From: Clostridiales bacterium
GTDB taxonomy: Bacteria > Bacillota > Clostridia > Christensenellales > UBA1242
Direction of reading: 5' to 3'
NCBI GenBank assembly: GCA_918262735.1
Contig: CAKJYJ010000002.1
Coordinates: 62,001-126,000 of the forward strand
Length of the DNA stretch: 64,000 nt
A program made the translations under genes and the position numbers. Of the stretch, positions 1 through 9,055 are shown piece after piece. The notes beneath the pieces are model-generated. The model was not told the DNA's origin. It did no database searches and saw only the letters and a list, made by a program, of their open reading frames with translations. How positions within the stretch are numbered: position 1 is the stretch's first letter; each line of letters begins with the position of its first letter.

Positions 1-510
1 GCCAAGAAGACCAAGAAGGCCGCCCATTTCTGAAAGGTCAAGTTTATGTTTACCGTTTACAGTTGTTGCCATTTCTGCCATTTCTGCTGGAAGACCGGTA
101 ACGTTAGCATCAAGATATAAAACATCTTCTTTATAATAAGCATCAGCTTTTACTTTAAGATTTGTTTCATCATCGATTTTTGCATTAACGGTTGCTCTAA
201 CAGCAAGTTCCACATCAACGTCACCTTCAGTCTCAGTTGTTTTGAAAATTACATTAAATTTACCATTTGCCATACTGCCGGCTTGGAAACTAACTGTAAC
301 TTTAACACCAGCTGGAACTGCAGTTGCGTCTTCTGTTTCTGTTAAGCCATCTACATAATTAGTAAGATCTTGCATTGTTGCAGCTTCATATTTTGCTTCT
401 TTACCAGTATCTACTTTTGCATTGCCATCAAGTTGGCTGCCACAACCAGCAAAAGCAAAAACAACAGGTAAGATCAAAAGAAGTGCCAAATATTTTAATT
501 TGTTTTTCAT
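1..510 (-). CDS. Lipoprotein, C-terminus outside window
   Basis: Open frame of 170 codons read leftwards off the window edge, starting at ATG 508-510 behind a strong AAGGAGGT ribosome site at about 516-523. The N-terminus is a lipoprotein signal peptide: MKNK, then a hydrophobic core, ending in F-A-G-C with the lipidated Cys at residue 23. The rest is acidic and polar and alternates short beta-like segments (KFNVIFKTTE, DVELAVRA), as in small extracellular substrate-binding or DUF-type lipoproteins. I recognise no family. It is probably anchored on the outer face of the cytoplasmic membrane. The true end cannot be seen. Confidence 0.85.
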   Translation of the reverse strand, partial: MKNKLKYLALLLILPVVFAFAGCGSQLDGNAKVDTGKEAKYEAATMQDLTNYVDGLTETEDATAVPAGVKVTVSFQAGSMANGKFNVIFKTTETEGDVDVELAVRATVNAKIDDETNLKVKADAYYKEDVLYLDANVTGLPAEMAEMATTVNGKHKLDLSEMGGLLGLLG

Positions 511-575
511 TTAATACCTCCTTATAACAAAATTAAAACCATATATATGTTAACATCAAAAATTTTTTTAGTCAA

Positions 576-1421
576 TTAAAATTCATTATTTAATTGTAAA
601 TTAAAATTGTTAAGATAGTATAGTGATGACCCATTTGAGAAATTAAATTTGATTTTATACGCTTTTAAGTGTTGAGTCTTTGCTTTATATTTTATGTTTA
701 TCTCATTTTTACCGTACTTCCCATCGCCAATTATATACATTTTATTAAATGCTAAATGTGCACGAATTTGGTGAGTTTTACCGTCTTTAATTTTAACAGA
801 TAGAAGTGAAGTGTTGCCACTGGATTTAACAACTTCGTATTCGGTTTTAATTGGTAGACATTGAGGCGATGTTTTGTTATTGTATATCATTACACTGCTT
901 TCATCTTTGTTTTTTAGCAAATACCCATTCAGGATATCATGTTTTTTGGGAGCATTACCGTATATTTCCGCATAGTAGTATTTTTCAACATTGCCATTTT
1001 TGAAGGCAGAAATTAGTTCATTTTGAACATCTGTTGTTTTTGCAAAAATAACAAGCCCTAAAGTGTTTCTGTCTAGTCTATGAACGGGGTAAACAATGAT
1101 GTTTTGTTTTAGTAGTTCATTTTGAATATTATATGTTCCATCACATGTTTCAATTCCCTTGCTTTTGTTAACAATCAAAATGTTATTGTCCTCATAAACA
1201 ATATCTATCATATTTTTCTTTGAGGCTTCATCTGGAACATAAACAATAATTCTTGCTCCAACAGGAACAACGATATTTTCTTTTACTCTTGTCCCATTAA
1301 CAATAATGTCTTTTTGTCTTAATGCTTTATTTAGACTTGAAAAAATAATGTCTGGACATTCTTTTTCCAGCACTTTTAAAACCCTATCTGCCTTTTTTAC
1401 AATAACTTCAATTTTTCTCAT
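576..1421 (-). CDS. RluA-family 23S/tRNA pseudouridine synthase
   Basis: This 281-residue protein isomerises uridine to pseudouridine in structured RNA. An S4-like RNA-binding region occupies residues 1-65. The catalytic domain carries the RluA signature HRLDRNTLGL at 114-123, with catalytic Asp117, and a C-terminal KTHQIRAHLA motif. The size and domain order match the RluD/YlyB group. The target base cannot be told from sequence. No strong ribosome site precedes the start, and the gene stands alone, convergent with nothing and divergent from the small membrane protein at 1513. Confidence 0.9.
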   Translation of the reverse strand: MRKIEVIVKKADRVLKVLEKECPDIIFSSLNKALRQKDIIVNGTRVKENIVVPVGARIIVYVPDEASKKNMIDIVYEDNNILIVNKSKGIETCDGTYNIQNELLKQNIIVYPVHRLDRNTLGLVIFAKTTDVQNELISAFKNGNVEKYYYAEIYGNAPKKHDILNGYLLKNKDESSVMIYNNKTSPQCLPIKTEYEVVKSSGNTSLLSVKIKDGKTHQIRAHLAFNKMYIIGDGKYGKNEINIKYKAKTQHLKAYKIKFNFSNGSSLYYLNNFNLQLNNEF

Positions 1422-1512
1422 ATGTATATTTTAGCAAATTTTTACATAAAATGCATTATTTTTGTAGATTTTTTATATCAATTTGTAGTATTATATAACC
1501 GAGGAGGGAATT

Positions 1513-1737
1513 ATGGCAAAGAAAACTAATGATTATTTTGGTCTTGATAGACTTGTTAGCTTAATTTTAGCAATCATTCCAATTACTTCTTGGGTTTGTG
1601 GAATTTTAACACGTTTCCAAGATGGACACATTGTTGCTGCTATTATAAGAATCTTCTTTGGTTTCAACATTATTTGGATCTTAGACCTTGTCTTCATGAT
1701 TCTTGAAAAACACATTTTCAGATTACTTGAAGTTTAA
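1513..1737 (+). CDS. Small membrane protein, 74 aa
   Basis: A short hydrophobic protein with a GAGGAGGG ribosome site 7 bases before the ATG. Two membrane segments are visible, at about residues 14-33 and 40-62, separated by a short charged loop (RFQDGH). It is a single-gene unit closed by a good terminator at 1752. I recognise no named family; small two-helix proteins of this kind are common in Clostridia. Function unknown. Confidence 0.75.
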   Translation: MAKKTNDYFGLDRLVSLILAIIPITSWVCGILTRFQDGHIVAAIIRIFFGFNIIWILDLVFMILEKHIFRLLEV

Positions 1738-1751
1738 TTTGAAAAAAAATC

Positions 1752-1779
1752 TCGGGTACAATTCGTACCCGATTTTTTT
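1752..1779. terminator. Hairpin terminator
   Basis: Stem TCGGGTAC/GTACCCGA (1752-1759 with 1765-1772), five-base loop, then seven T. A run of A lies before the stem, so it can also stop transcription arriving from the rubrerythrin gene on the other strand. Confidence 0.9.
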
Positions 1780-1817
1780 ATTATGATAACATAGTTTTAT
1801 TTGTGTGTGCCTTATAA

Positions 1818-2351
1818 TTAAAAATCTTCATTAAGAATTTTGAAGTATGCCTGTGGGTGAGCACAAACAGGGCATGCAAGAGGTGCTTCTTTTCCAACGT
1901 GAATATGTCCACAATTGGTGCAAATCCAAACCTTTTCTCCCTCTTTCACAAATACGGTATTTTCTTTTACATTTTTTGCTAGCTTTAAGTATCTTTCTTC
2001 GTGACGTTTTTCAATTTCTGCAACGCCTTCAAATTGACGTGCAATTCCTTCAAAGCCTTCTTCTCTTGCTGTTTTTGCCATTTCTTTATACATATCTGTC
2101 CATTCGCTGTTTTCACCAGCAGCGGCAGCAAGCAGGTTTTCATATGTTGTGCCAATTCCGTTTAGGTGTTTGAACCAAAGTTTTGCATGTTCTTTTTCAT
2201 TTTCTGCAGTTTCTTCAAAAACATCGGCTATTTGGTTAAACCCCTCTTTTCTTGCTTTTGATGCAAAATATGTATACTTGTTTCTTGCTTGGCTTTCACC
2301 AGCAAATGCTTTTAATAAGTTTTTTTCGGTTTTACTACCCTTAAGTTCCAT
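1818..2351 (-). CDS. rbr: Rubrerythrin
   Basis: A 177-residue non-haem iron peroxidase that protects anaerobes from hydrogen peroxide. Residues 1-135 form the ferritin-like four-helix domain with the repeated diiron ligands in [27 protein letters not shown] and [10 protein letters not shown]. The C-terminus is a rubredoxin-like domain with Cys144/147 and Cys160/163 in the usual order. Length and layout are standard. A GGAGGAAT ribosome site precedes the ATG and a good promoter lies upstream, so it is likely transcribed alone. Confidence 0.96.
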   Translation of the reverse strand: MELKGSKTEKNLLKAFAGESQARNKYTYFASKARKEGFNQIADVFEETAENEKEHAKLWFKHLNGIGTTYENLLAAAAGENSEWTDMYKEMAKTAREEGFEGIARQFEGVAEIEKRHEERYLKLAKNVKENTVFVKEGEKVWICTNCGHIHVGKEAPLACPVCAHPQAYFKILNEDF

Positions 2352-2378
2352 AATTATTCCTCCATTTATGACGGATAT

Positions 2379-2408
2379 ATTTTATCAATAAACAAAACGC
2401 AATGTCAA
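2379..2408 (-). promoter_or_regulatory. Promoter for rubrerythrin
   Basis: On the minus strand TTGACA (2403-2408), an 18-base spacer, then TAAAAT (2379-2384), about 27 bases before the rubrerythrin start. Perfect -35 and near-consensus -10. No operator is obvious. Confidence 0.7.
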
Positions 2409-2473
2409 ATTATTTTATAAAGTCACAAAATTTTTTAACTAAATTAGTGTGTGTTTATTTTTTGCTTAATTGT

Positions 2474-2502
2474 TTTACACGGTTTAAGATATATGGTAAA
2501 AT
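2474..2502 (+). promoter_or_regulatory. Promoter abutting the start codon at 2510
   Basis: TTTACA (2474-2479), 17-base spacer, TAAAAT (2497-2502). The next gene's ATG begins at 2510, where transcription would be expected to start, and only a weak AGG lies between. The mRNA would be leaderless or nearly so. Confidence 0.55.
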
Positions 2503-2509
2503 ATAGGTA

Positions 2510-3052
2510 ATGGAAGAAAATGAAATTAATGAAATTAATAATAAGAACAAGGATTATTATAACATTGACGAAATGATAAGGTTTAGTGAGAATAAGCGTC
2601 CTAAAGAAATTGATTTTAACAGTGAAAGAAAATATATGGTTGAATTTTCAAATGCTAGGAACAAAAATGTTAAAATCAAAAAGACGAAGCAAAAACTCAT
2701 AACAACTTTCGTGCTTGGGCTTGTGGCGCTTTCGTCCACCATATTAATGCCAGATTACATAAACAAAAACAACTTTATTGATGATTATAGAATTATGACA
2801 TTTGACCATGGATTGCTATATTATTTTGATTTTGCCGAAGGAATTGATTACTCCAACCTAGAAATAGTTGTTTATAATGATTTTATTAAAGTAAACAACC
2901 TAGTTGATGGCGAATTTGTTGAGAATTATATTGATGAATTAAAACCGAATCTACAATATGTGATTTCTGTTACAAGCAAAGGCCGGGCGGTTTTCAAAAA
3001 AACAATAGTCACAAAAGAACAAAAAGGAGAAAAATATGAAACAGGTGATTAA
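2510..3052 (+). CDS. Single-pass membrane protein, 180 aa
   Basis: Unrecognised protein with a very polar, charged cytoplasmic-type N-terminus (residues 1-62, rich in N, K and E), one membrane helix at about 63-80 and an external domain of about 100 residues with beta-like segments (LLYYFDFAEGI, LEIVVYNDFIKV). It overlaps the MscS gene by 17 bases, so translation of the two is probably coupled. The start codon sits about eight bases after a promoter -10, with no proper ribosome site. Function unknown; a channel-associated role is only inferred from overlap. Confidence 0.75.
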   Translation: MEENEINEINNKNKDYYNIDEMIRFSENKRPKEIDFNSERKYMVEFSNARNKNVKIKKTKQKLITTFVLGLVALSSTILMPDYINKNNFIDDYRIMTFDHGLLYYFDFAEGIDYSNLEIVVYNDFIKVNNLVDGEFVENYIDELKPNLQYVISVTSKGRAVFKKTIVTKEQKGEKYETGD

Positions 3053-4220
3053 AAAAACAGCAACACAAAAAGGGAAAAATAAAGAAAAGACAAAAGAACC
3101 TAAAAAGGTGGCAGGTGAGAAGAAAGTTAAAAAGGCAAAAGTCAAAAAAGAAATAAAAGCCACACCAGTCAAAGAAGAAAAAAGTATTAAGGTTCAAAAT
3201 ATTGGAAAAGAAAAAATGAGTGTTAGGGGTATTATTGCTTTAATCGTGCTGGCACTTGTTACGGTTGGGTCATTTGTATTTTACGACAAAATATTTGGTG
3301 TTAATTCAATTTTTTATCAATCAATTTCAACGAATGAGGTTGTGAATGCCATATTTGGTAAGATTCCCGCGATTATTAAAACAATTGAAATTATAACCAT
3401 TTCATACTTTGCATATCTGCTTTTGAAATTTGTTCTTGGTAAACTCTTAAAAAAGAACAACAGAGAAAAGACGATTGTTAAACTTTTAACAAGTTTTCTG
3501 AAGTATACAATAGCAATAGTTGCTGTATTTATGGTATTAAACGCATGGGGTGTTGACACATATGCACTTTTGGCAAGTGCTGGAATTTTAGGGCTAGTTA
3601 TTGGTCTTGGTGCACAGAGTTTAATTGCGGATATTATTGCGGGAGTGTTTATTGTTTTTGAGGGTGTATATCAAGTTGGCGACATTATTGTTGTTGGTGA
3701 TTGGCGCGGTATGGTTGACGAAATCGGAATTAGAACAACCAAAATAATTGATGCTGGCGGAAACATTAAAATAATTAACAATAGTGAAATATCGGCAGTT
3801 GTTAATCAAACAAAAGAACTTTCATTGGCAAAGTCGATTATTTCAATGGAATATGGGGAGTCAATAGAAAAGGTTGAACTTATTATAAAAAACAACCTTG
3901 AAAAAATTAAAGAGAATATTCCAGAAATAATAGAAGGACCATATTACAAAGGTGTTGAATGTTTGAATAGTTCCAGCGTTGATCTGCTTTTCTTTGCAAG
4001 ATGTAAAGAAAAAGATGTTTATGGTGTTCAACGGGCAATGAACAGGGAGTTAAAATTAATGTTTGATAGAAATAACATTACGGTTCCATTTCCACAGGTA
4101 ACAGTGAGTAAATTGGCAGAAACAAAACATTCGGTTTCAGAGAAAAATAAACAAGAAGCAAAAGAATTTGTTAAAGAACAGCGCAACATATCAAAAGATG
4201 TTGAATATAAAAATGAATAG
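3036..4220 (+). CDS. MscS-family small-conductance mechanosensitive channel
   Basis: A 394-residue membrane channel that should open under membrane tension to release solutes on osmotic downshock. The first 60 residues are an unusual Lys-rich hydrophilic tail. Membrane helices follow at about 63-83, 112-132 and 152-170, then the Gly/Ala-rich pore helix at about 180-208 (LGLVIGLGAQSLIAD). The beta domain begins at VGDIIVVGDWRGMVDEIG, a hallmark of the family. The C-terminus ends in a charged tail. A GGAG ribosome site lies inside the preceding gene, which overlaps by 17 bases. Confidence 0.92.
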   Translation: MKQVIKKTATQKGKNKEKTKEPKKVAGEKKVKKAKVKKEIKATPVKEEKSIKVQNIGKEKMSVRGIIALIVLALVTVGSFVFYDKIFGVNSIFYQSISTNEVVNAIFGKIPAIIKTIEIITISYFAYLLLKFVLGKLLKKNNREKTIVKLLTSFLKYTIAIVAVFMVLNAWGVDTYALLASAGILGLVIGLGAQSLIADIIAGVFIVFEGVYQVGDIIVVGDWRGMVDEIGIRTTKIIDAGGNIKIINNSEISAVVNQTKELSLAKSIISMEYGESIEKVELIIKNNLEKIKENIPEIIEGPYYKGVECLNSSSVDLLFFARCKEKDVYGVQRAMNRELKLMFDRNNITVPFPQVTVSKLAETKHSVSEKNKQEAKEFVKEQRNISKDVEYKNE

Positions 4221-4244
4221 TATTCATTCATATTAAATTATATT

Positions 4245-4299
4245 GATAAGTCCGTAGGCAACAATTAATTATCGCTGGGAGGGGCTTATCTTTTTTTTT
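4245..4299 (+). terminator. Hairpin terminator after the MscS gene
   Basis: Stem GATAAGTCC (4245-4253) pairs with GGGCTTATC (4282-4290) with one G-T pair and a 28-base loop, followed directly by nine T. Confidence 0.75.
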
Positions 4300-4433
4300 C
4301 GGGTATTGTTGTGCCAAAGTGTTTATTTGGGGCATAAAATGTTATAAATATTTGATTAATTTGGTCTATTTTGTCTGGATTTTGCGAAATATTACATGAA
4401 TTAGAAGCTAAATAAAAATTAATTTATTTTGCT

Positions 4434-4461
4434 TTGATATTTTTGCGTTTTGTTGTAAAAT
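4434..4461 (+). promoter_or_regulatory. Promoter for secA
   Basis: TTGATA (4434-4439), 16-base spacer, TAAAAT (4456-4461), 28 bases before the secA ATG with AGGAG between. Confidence 0.6.
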
Positions 4462-4489
4462 ATTATACAGAGTAAAATAGGAGATTACA

Positions 4490-7183
4490 ATGGGACTTTT
4501 TTCTGGCGATAGAGCAAAATTAAAAAAACTAAAAAAGATTGCAGACAAGGTTGTGGAGCTTGAACCAAAATATTCAGCAATGACCGATGATGAACTAAAG
4601 GCGCAAACACCATTGCTTAAAGAAAGGTTGGCAAATGGTGAAACTTTGGATGATATTTTAACAGATGCATATGCGCTTGTTCGTGAAACCGCATACAGAG
4701 TTTTGAACATGAAGCATTTTTATGTTCAAATTATGGGGGGTATTGCACTTCATCAAGGTCGTATTGCAGAAATGTCAACCGGTGAGGGTAAAACACTAGT
4801 TTCAACTCTTCCTGCATATTTGAATGCATTAACAGGTAAGGGTGTGCATATTGTTACGGTTAATGAATACTTGGCGAAACGTGATGCCGAGCAAATGGGT
4901 AAGGTTCATAAGTTTTTGGGGCTTACCGTTGGCGTTGCGGTTTCTGGTATGGACCCAAATCAAAAACGTGAGGCATATGCTTGCGACATAACATATTCAA
5001 CCAACAATGAACTTGGCTTTGATTATCTTCGTGATAACATGGTTAACAAAAAAGAACAAAGAATGCAAAGGGGATATAACTTTGTTATTGTGGACGAGGT
5101 TGATAGTATATTAATTGATGAAGCAAGAACTCCACTTATTATTTCAGGTAAGGGTATTAAATCGTCAGAGGAGTATTACACAGCACAGAATTTTGCAAAA
5201 ACACTAACTCCAGATGTTGATTTTGAAATTGATAAAAAATTAAAGACAATTCACCTAACCGAAGATGGAACCAAAAAGGCAGAGAGATATTACAAAATTG
5301 ACAATCTTTCAGACGTTAAATATATGGAGCTTAACCATTACATAATAAACGCATTGAAAGCGAATTATATTATGGTGGCTGACGAGAACTACATTGTTAA
5401 AGATGATGAAATTTTAATCGTTGACGAGTTTACAGGAAGACTAATGCAGGGCAGAAGATTTTCTGATGGACTACATCAGGCAATTGAAGCAAAAGAGGGC
5501 GTTAAAATTAAAGATGAAAATAAGACGCTTGCAACAGTAACATTCCAAAACTTCTTCCGTTTGTATAAAAAGTTAAGCGGTATGACAGGAACGGCAAAAA
5601 CCGAGGAATCTGAATTCAATGGTATTTACAAATTAGACGTTGTTAAAATTCCAACCAATAAACCATGCATCAGGCTTGATGAACCAGACATTGTTTATAG
5701 AACAGAAAAAGGCAAGATTAATGCAATTGTTGAAGAAATTAAAGAGCGCCACGAGAAAGGTCAACCAATTCTTGTTGGTACGGTTAACATTGATAAATCG
5801 GAAGAGTTTTCAAGAGCCCTAACAAGAGCAGGAATAAAACACGTTGTTTTAAATGCTAAAAACCACGAGCGTGAGGGTGAAATTGTTGCTCAGGCCGGAA
5901 GGTTGGGAGCTGTTACAATTGCAACCAACATGGCAGGTCGTGGAACCGACATTTTGCTTGGTGGTAACCCAGAATATCTTGCAAGACATAAGATGGAAAC
6001 GGAAAATTTTGAACCAGAAGAAATTTCATTTGCAACCAGTTTCTATTCATCTGATGATGAAAAACTGAATCATGCAAGAGAAGTGTTCAAAAAGTATTTA
6101 GAAGAATTTAAGAAGATAACCGATGAAGAAAAACAAAAAGTTATTGAAGTTGGTGGTCTTCATATTATTGGTACCGAACGTCACGAAGCAAGACGTATAG
6201 ATAACCAGCTTCGTGGTCGTGCTGGTCGTCAGGGCGATATTGGTAGTTCAATTTTCTTCCTTTCACTTGAAGATGATTTAATTTTGCGCTTTGGCGGAGA
6301 AAGATTGCAACACATTGCAGATGTGCTTAAAATTGACGACAGCACTCCAATTCAAATGCGACTACTTGCAAGGCAAATTGAAGGTGCACAAAAGAAGATT
6401 GAAGCACAGAACTATGGTTCAAGAAGAACCGTTCTTCAATTTGACGATGTTATGAACACACAAAGAGAAATTATATATGGTGAAAGAAATAAGGTTTTAG
6501 ATGGCGTTGATATCCATGACCAAATTTTGCAAATGATACCTGCAGTTATTTCTAGAATTGTTTACAGCCAAGTTGATGCTGATAAACCAAGTTACGAATG
6601 GGACTTAAATGCATTAAATCTTGCACTTGAAGATAAACTTATTCCAAAGGGAACCAATATGGTAACAAGTGAATATGTTGAAGATTTAGATGCAGAAGAG
6701 CTTCAACAAAAACTTGTTGAACAAATAACAAACAAATATCAAAAATTGTGTGATAGCACAAAAGAGATTGGATTTGATTTTAGCAATATAGAAAGATTTA
6801 TGCTTCTTAGGGTTGTTGACTCTCTTTGGATGGATCACATTGACGAGATGAGCACTCTTAAAAATGAAATAATGCTTCAACAATATGGACAACACGACCC
6901 AGTTGTTATGTATAAACAAGAAGGTTTTGAATTGTTTGACAAGATGGTTGAAAGAATTCAGGAAGACACGGTTGCATTCTTACTTAACAGCAGGATTGAA
7001 ATAAAAATGCCAAAGGAAGTTGTTGACAAGCTTGTGAAAGAAAGACCAGAACTTGCACAAAAATACACCCCAGCACAAGTTGTTAATCACACGCCAACGA
7101 GGGTTGAAAAAACACCGGGAAGGAATGACCCATGCCCTTGTGGAAGTGGAAAAAAATATAAAGACTGCTGTGGTAAAAAATAA
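4490..7183 (+). CDS. secA: Protein translocase ATPase SecA
   Basis: The 897-residue motor that pushes unfolded preproteins through SecYEG. Visible landmarks are the N-terminal LFSGDRAKLKKL start, the first nucleotide-binding fold with Walker A STGEGKT near residue 100 and DEVDSILIDEARTPL near 203, and the preprotein-crosslinking segment after it. The second fold holds ATNMAGRGTDILLGGNPEY and GTERHEARRIDNQLRGRAGRQG. The C-terminus is an intact zinc-binding SEC-C tail, DPCPCGSGKKYKDCC. Length is normal. It is a single-gene unit between a promoter at 4434 and a terminator at 7242. Confidence 0.99.
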   Translation: MGLFSGDRAKLKKLKKIADKVVELEPKYSAMTDDELKAQTPLLKERLANGETLDDILTDAYALVRETAYRVLNMKHFYVQIMGGIALHQGRIAEMSTGEGKTLVSTLPAYLNALTGKGVHIVTVNEYLAKRDAEQMGKVHKFLGLTVGVAVSGMDPNQKREAYACDITYSTNNELGFDYLRDNMVNKKEQRMQRGYNFVIVDEVDSILIDEARTPLIISGKGIKSSEEYYTAQNFAKTLTPDVDFEIDKKLKTIHLTEDGTKKAERYYKIDNLSDVKYMELNHYIINALKANYIMVADENYIVKDDEILIVDEFTGRLMQGRRFSDGLHQAIEAKEGVKIKDENKTLATVTFQNFFRLYKKLSGMTGTAKTEESEFNGIYKLDVVKIPTNKPCIRLDEPDIVYRTEKGKINAIVEEIKERHEKGQPILVGTVNIDKSEEFSRALTRAGIKHVVLNAKNHEREGEIVAQAGRLGAVTIATNMAGRGTDILLGGNPEYLARHKMETENFEPEEISFATSFYSSDDEKLNHAREVFKKYLEEFKKITDEEKQKVIEVGGLHIIGTERHEARRIDNQLRGRAGRQGDIGSSIFFLSLEDDLILRFGGERLQHIADVLKIDDSTPIQMRLLARQIEGAQKKIEAQNYGSRRTVLQFDDVMNTQREIIYGERNKVLDGVDIHDQILQMIPAVISRIVYSQVDADKPSYEWDLNALNLALEDKLIPKGTNMVTSEYVEDLDAEELQQKLVEQITNKYQKLCDSTKEIGFDFSNIERFMLLRVVDSLWMDHIDEMSTLKNEIMLQQYGQHDPVVMYKQEGFELFDKMVERIQEDTVAFLLNSRIEIKMPKEVVDKLVKERPELAQKYTPAQVVNHTPTRVEKTPGRNDPCPCGSGKKYKDCCGKK

Positions 7184-7241
7184 TTAAATAAAAAAATAAT
7201 TAAATATTTATTTTAATTTAATAAAATTAATTAATATATTC

Positions 7242-7290
7242 AAAAAAACCGCCAAAACAAAGCGAATGAGCAATGTTTGGTGGTTTTTTA
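7242..7290. terminator. Bidirectional terminator between secA and the Ig-like protein gene
   Basis: AAAAAAACCGCCAAAACA (7242-7259) pairs imperfectly with TGTTTGGTGGTTTTTT (7274-7289). A before and T after let it serve the two converging genes. Confidence 0.85.
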
Positions 7291-7316
7291 ATTATTTAAT
7301 TTAATTATTTTTTTTA

Positions 7317-8870
7317 TTAATTAACAATAATATTTAATAATATTTCAACATTATTATTTATGTCATTAATTGTTAGCGTGCAAGTTCCTGTGTTTATTAT
7401 TCCAAATGTAATGTTGCCATTGGTAACCGGCTCTAAAAGGGTACAGGTACCATTTGAAAATGTTGCAGTGAATTCTTGCGATAATTGTTTAACATTATTC
7501 TCATATGCGAAACAAGAAATTTGCATTTGTGCTCCGGTTTGAACATTAGTTATAGTTAATGAGTTGCTATTTAATTCCGCATCACAATTATATGTTGTTT
7601 GAACATTTATTTCATGAGTGATTGTTGGCGGGGCAATGTATGTTATGTTTAGTGAATAAACAATTTCATTATTAATTCTTAAGTAAACAACAGTGTTTTC
7701 TGGGCCGGTTAATTTTATAGTTTCATTTGAATATGAAATAGCGGTATCATCATAGAGTATTTCAACATTATTCAGAGCATATGTTGGGGTAGCGGAGAAT
7801 GAAAAATCATACTCACCATTTAGTTCAAGGCTAATGTTTGCGCTTGTTCCAAATTCTATTTGGCTATTATTAATTACCAACGAGTTCAAATAAACACTAC
7901 TCACTCTAACGGTATACGTTTTTGTTACATTTGAAATTGATGAGGTGAAACTTATTGTTGTTTCTCCATCAGCCTTTGCAATTAATTTATTATTAACAAC
8001 ATCTGCAATGTTTTGGTTTTCAATGTTGTATGTTATATCATCTATGGTGTTTGGTTGTTGTTCAATGGTAAATGTTGTTTCGTTGAATATGTTATTATCA
8101 TTTGCCTCTAACAATTTTTCGTTATTAAACATGTAAAGATTAATAGTGTTGCTTGTTGTGCTGACATCTGAAAAATTCACAGAGAATTCGGTTAGAGTAT
8201 TATAAACATGAGTTTCAAAATGTTTAGTTAATTCATAGTTGCCGTTATACTCATACGTGAGTTCAAATAATTCTTGGTTAGTGCTAAATTCAAAAATATA
8301 TTCTGTTAGTGTTGTTTGGATTAGACGCAGATTTTCTGTTGAACAAAGAATGTTTGGCATTTGATTTGGTAAAATATTATGACTAACCTTTAATATATAT
8401 GTTTCATTTGAAAATATGGTTGTTATGGGATTGTTGTTTGTGTCATATAAACTAAAATTAATTTCGCTTGTGCAGTCAACAACTCTAACAATAGTTTCTT
8501 TTTTAATTATTGGGTCACATAAAACAGATACCGTTATTTTTGTTTCCCCAATACTATGAGGAAATATTTTGCTACCAGCATCATCTATGGTGGCGATATC
8601 TTCATTTTCAACATCAACTTCAACAGAAGTGTTTGGGGCGCCTGTTACCGAGAAGTAAAAATTTTTATATTCAGCCAGGTATTCAATTTCAATTAAATCT
8701 GGAGATTGAATTGAGGCCTGTTCAATGGTTGAATTTGTTGGCACACTAATACCAGTTTTATTATTGTCAACAATAATCAGGGTAAAAGTTGTAAATATTA
8801 CTGCAAATGTTAACACGGCACAAACAGTAAGAATTATTTGTTTTATTTTTGAATCAGGCTTAATTTTCAT
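7317..8870 (-). CDS. Membrane-anchored surface protein with Ig-like repeats
   Basis: Unnamed 517-residue protein from the ATG at 8870; the frame also allows a TTG at 8897, nine codons earlier, and neither has a clear ribosome site. A basic start and one membrane helix at about residues 11-36 place nearly the whole chain outside the cell. The remainder is Thr/Asn/Ser-rich beta structure in repeated blocks of about 80-90 residues, with BIG-like features such as IADVVNNKLIAKADGETTIS. No LPXTG, catalytic or transport motif is seen. Probably an adhesion or structural surface protein. Confidence 0.75.
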   Translation of the reverse strand: MKIKPDSKIKQIILTVCAVLTFAVIFTTFTLIIVDNNKTGISVPTNSTIEQASIQSPDLIEIEYLAEYKNFYFSVTGAPNTSVEVDVENEDIATIDDAGSKIFPHSIGETKITVSVLCDPIIKKETIVRVVDCTSEINFSLYDTNNNPITTIFSNETYILKVSHNILPNQMPNILCSTENLRLIQTTLTEYIFEFSTNQELFELTYEYNGNYELTKHFETHVYNTLTEFSVNFSDVSTTSNTINLYMFNNEKLLEANDNNIFNETTFTIEQQPNTIDDITYNIENQNIADVVNNKLIAKADGETTISFTSSISNVTKTYTVRVSSVYLNSLVINNSQIEFGTSANISLELNGEYDFSFSATPTYALNNVEILYDDTAISYSNETIKLTGPENTVVYLRINNEIVYSLNITYIAPPTITHEINVQTTYNCDAELNSNSLTITNVQTGAQMQISCFAYENNVKQLSQEFTATFSNGTCTLLEPVTNGNITFGIINTGTCTLTINDINNNVEILLNIIVN

Positions 8871-9006
8871 ATTTAGTATTATTACATTTTTCGACAATTT
8901 TTCAAAATAAAAATCCCGACGTTTTTAGAAATATGTTATTTATTTTGTTTTTTTATCGCCATAAAAACCCTGCAACAAAAATAATAAATAAATCTTTGTA
9001 ATTTAG

Positions 9007-9035
9007 TTGCTTTTAATTTGGTAAAAATTTACAAT
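9007..9035 (+). promoter_or_regulatory. Promoter for fhs
   Basis: TTGCTT (9007-9012), 17-base spacer, TACAAT (9030-9035), 20 bases before the start codon with GGGAGAG between. Confidence 0.5.
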
Positions 9036-9055
9036 ATTGAGCAAGGGAGAGAAAG

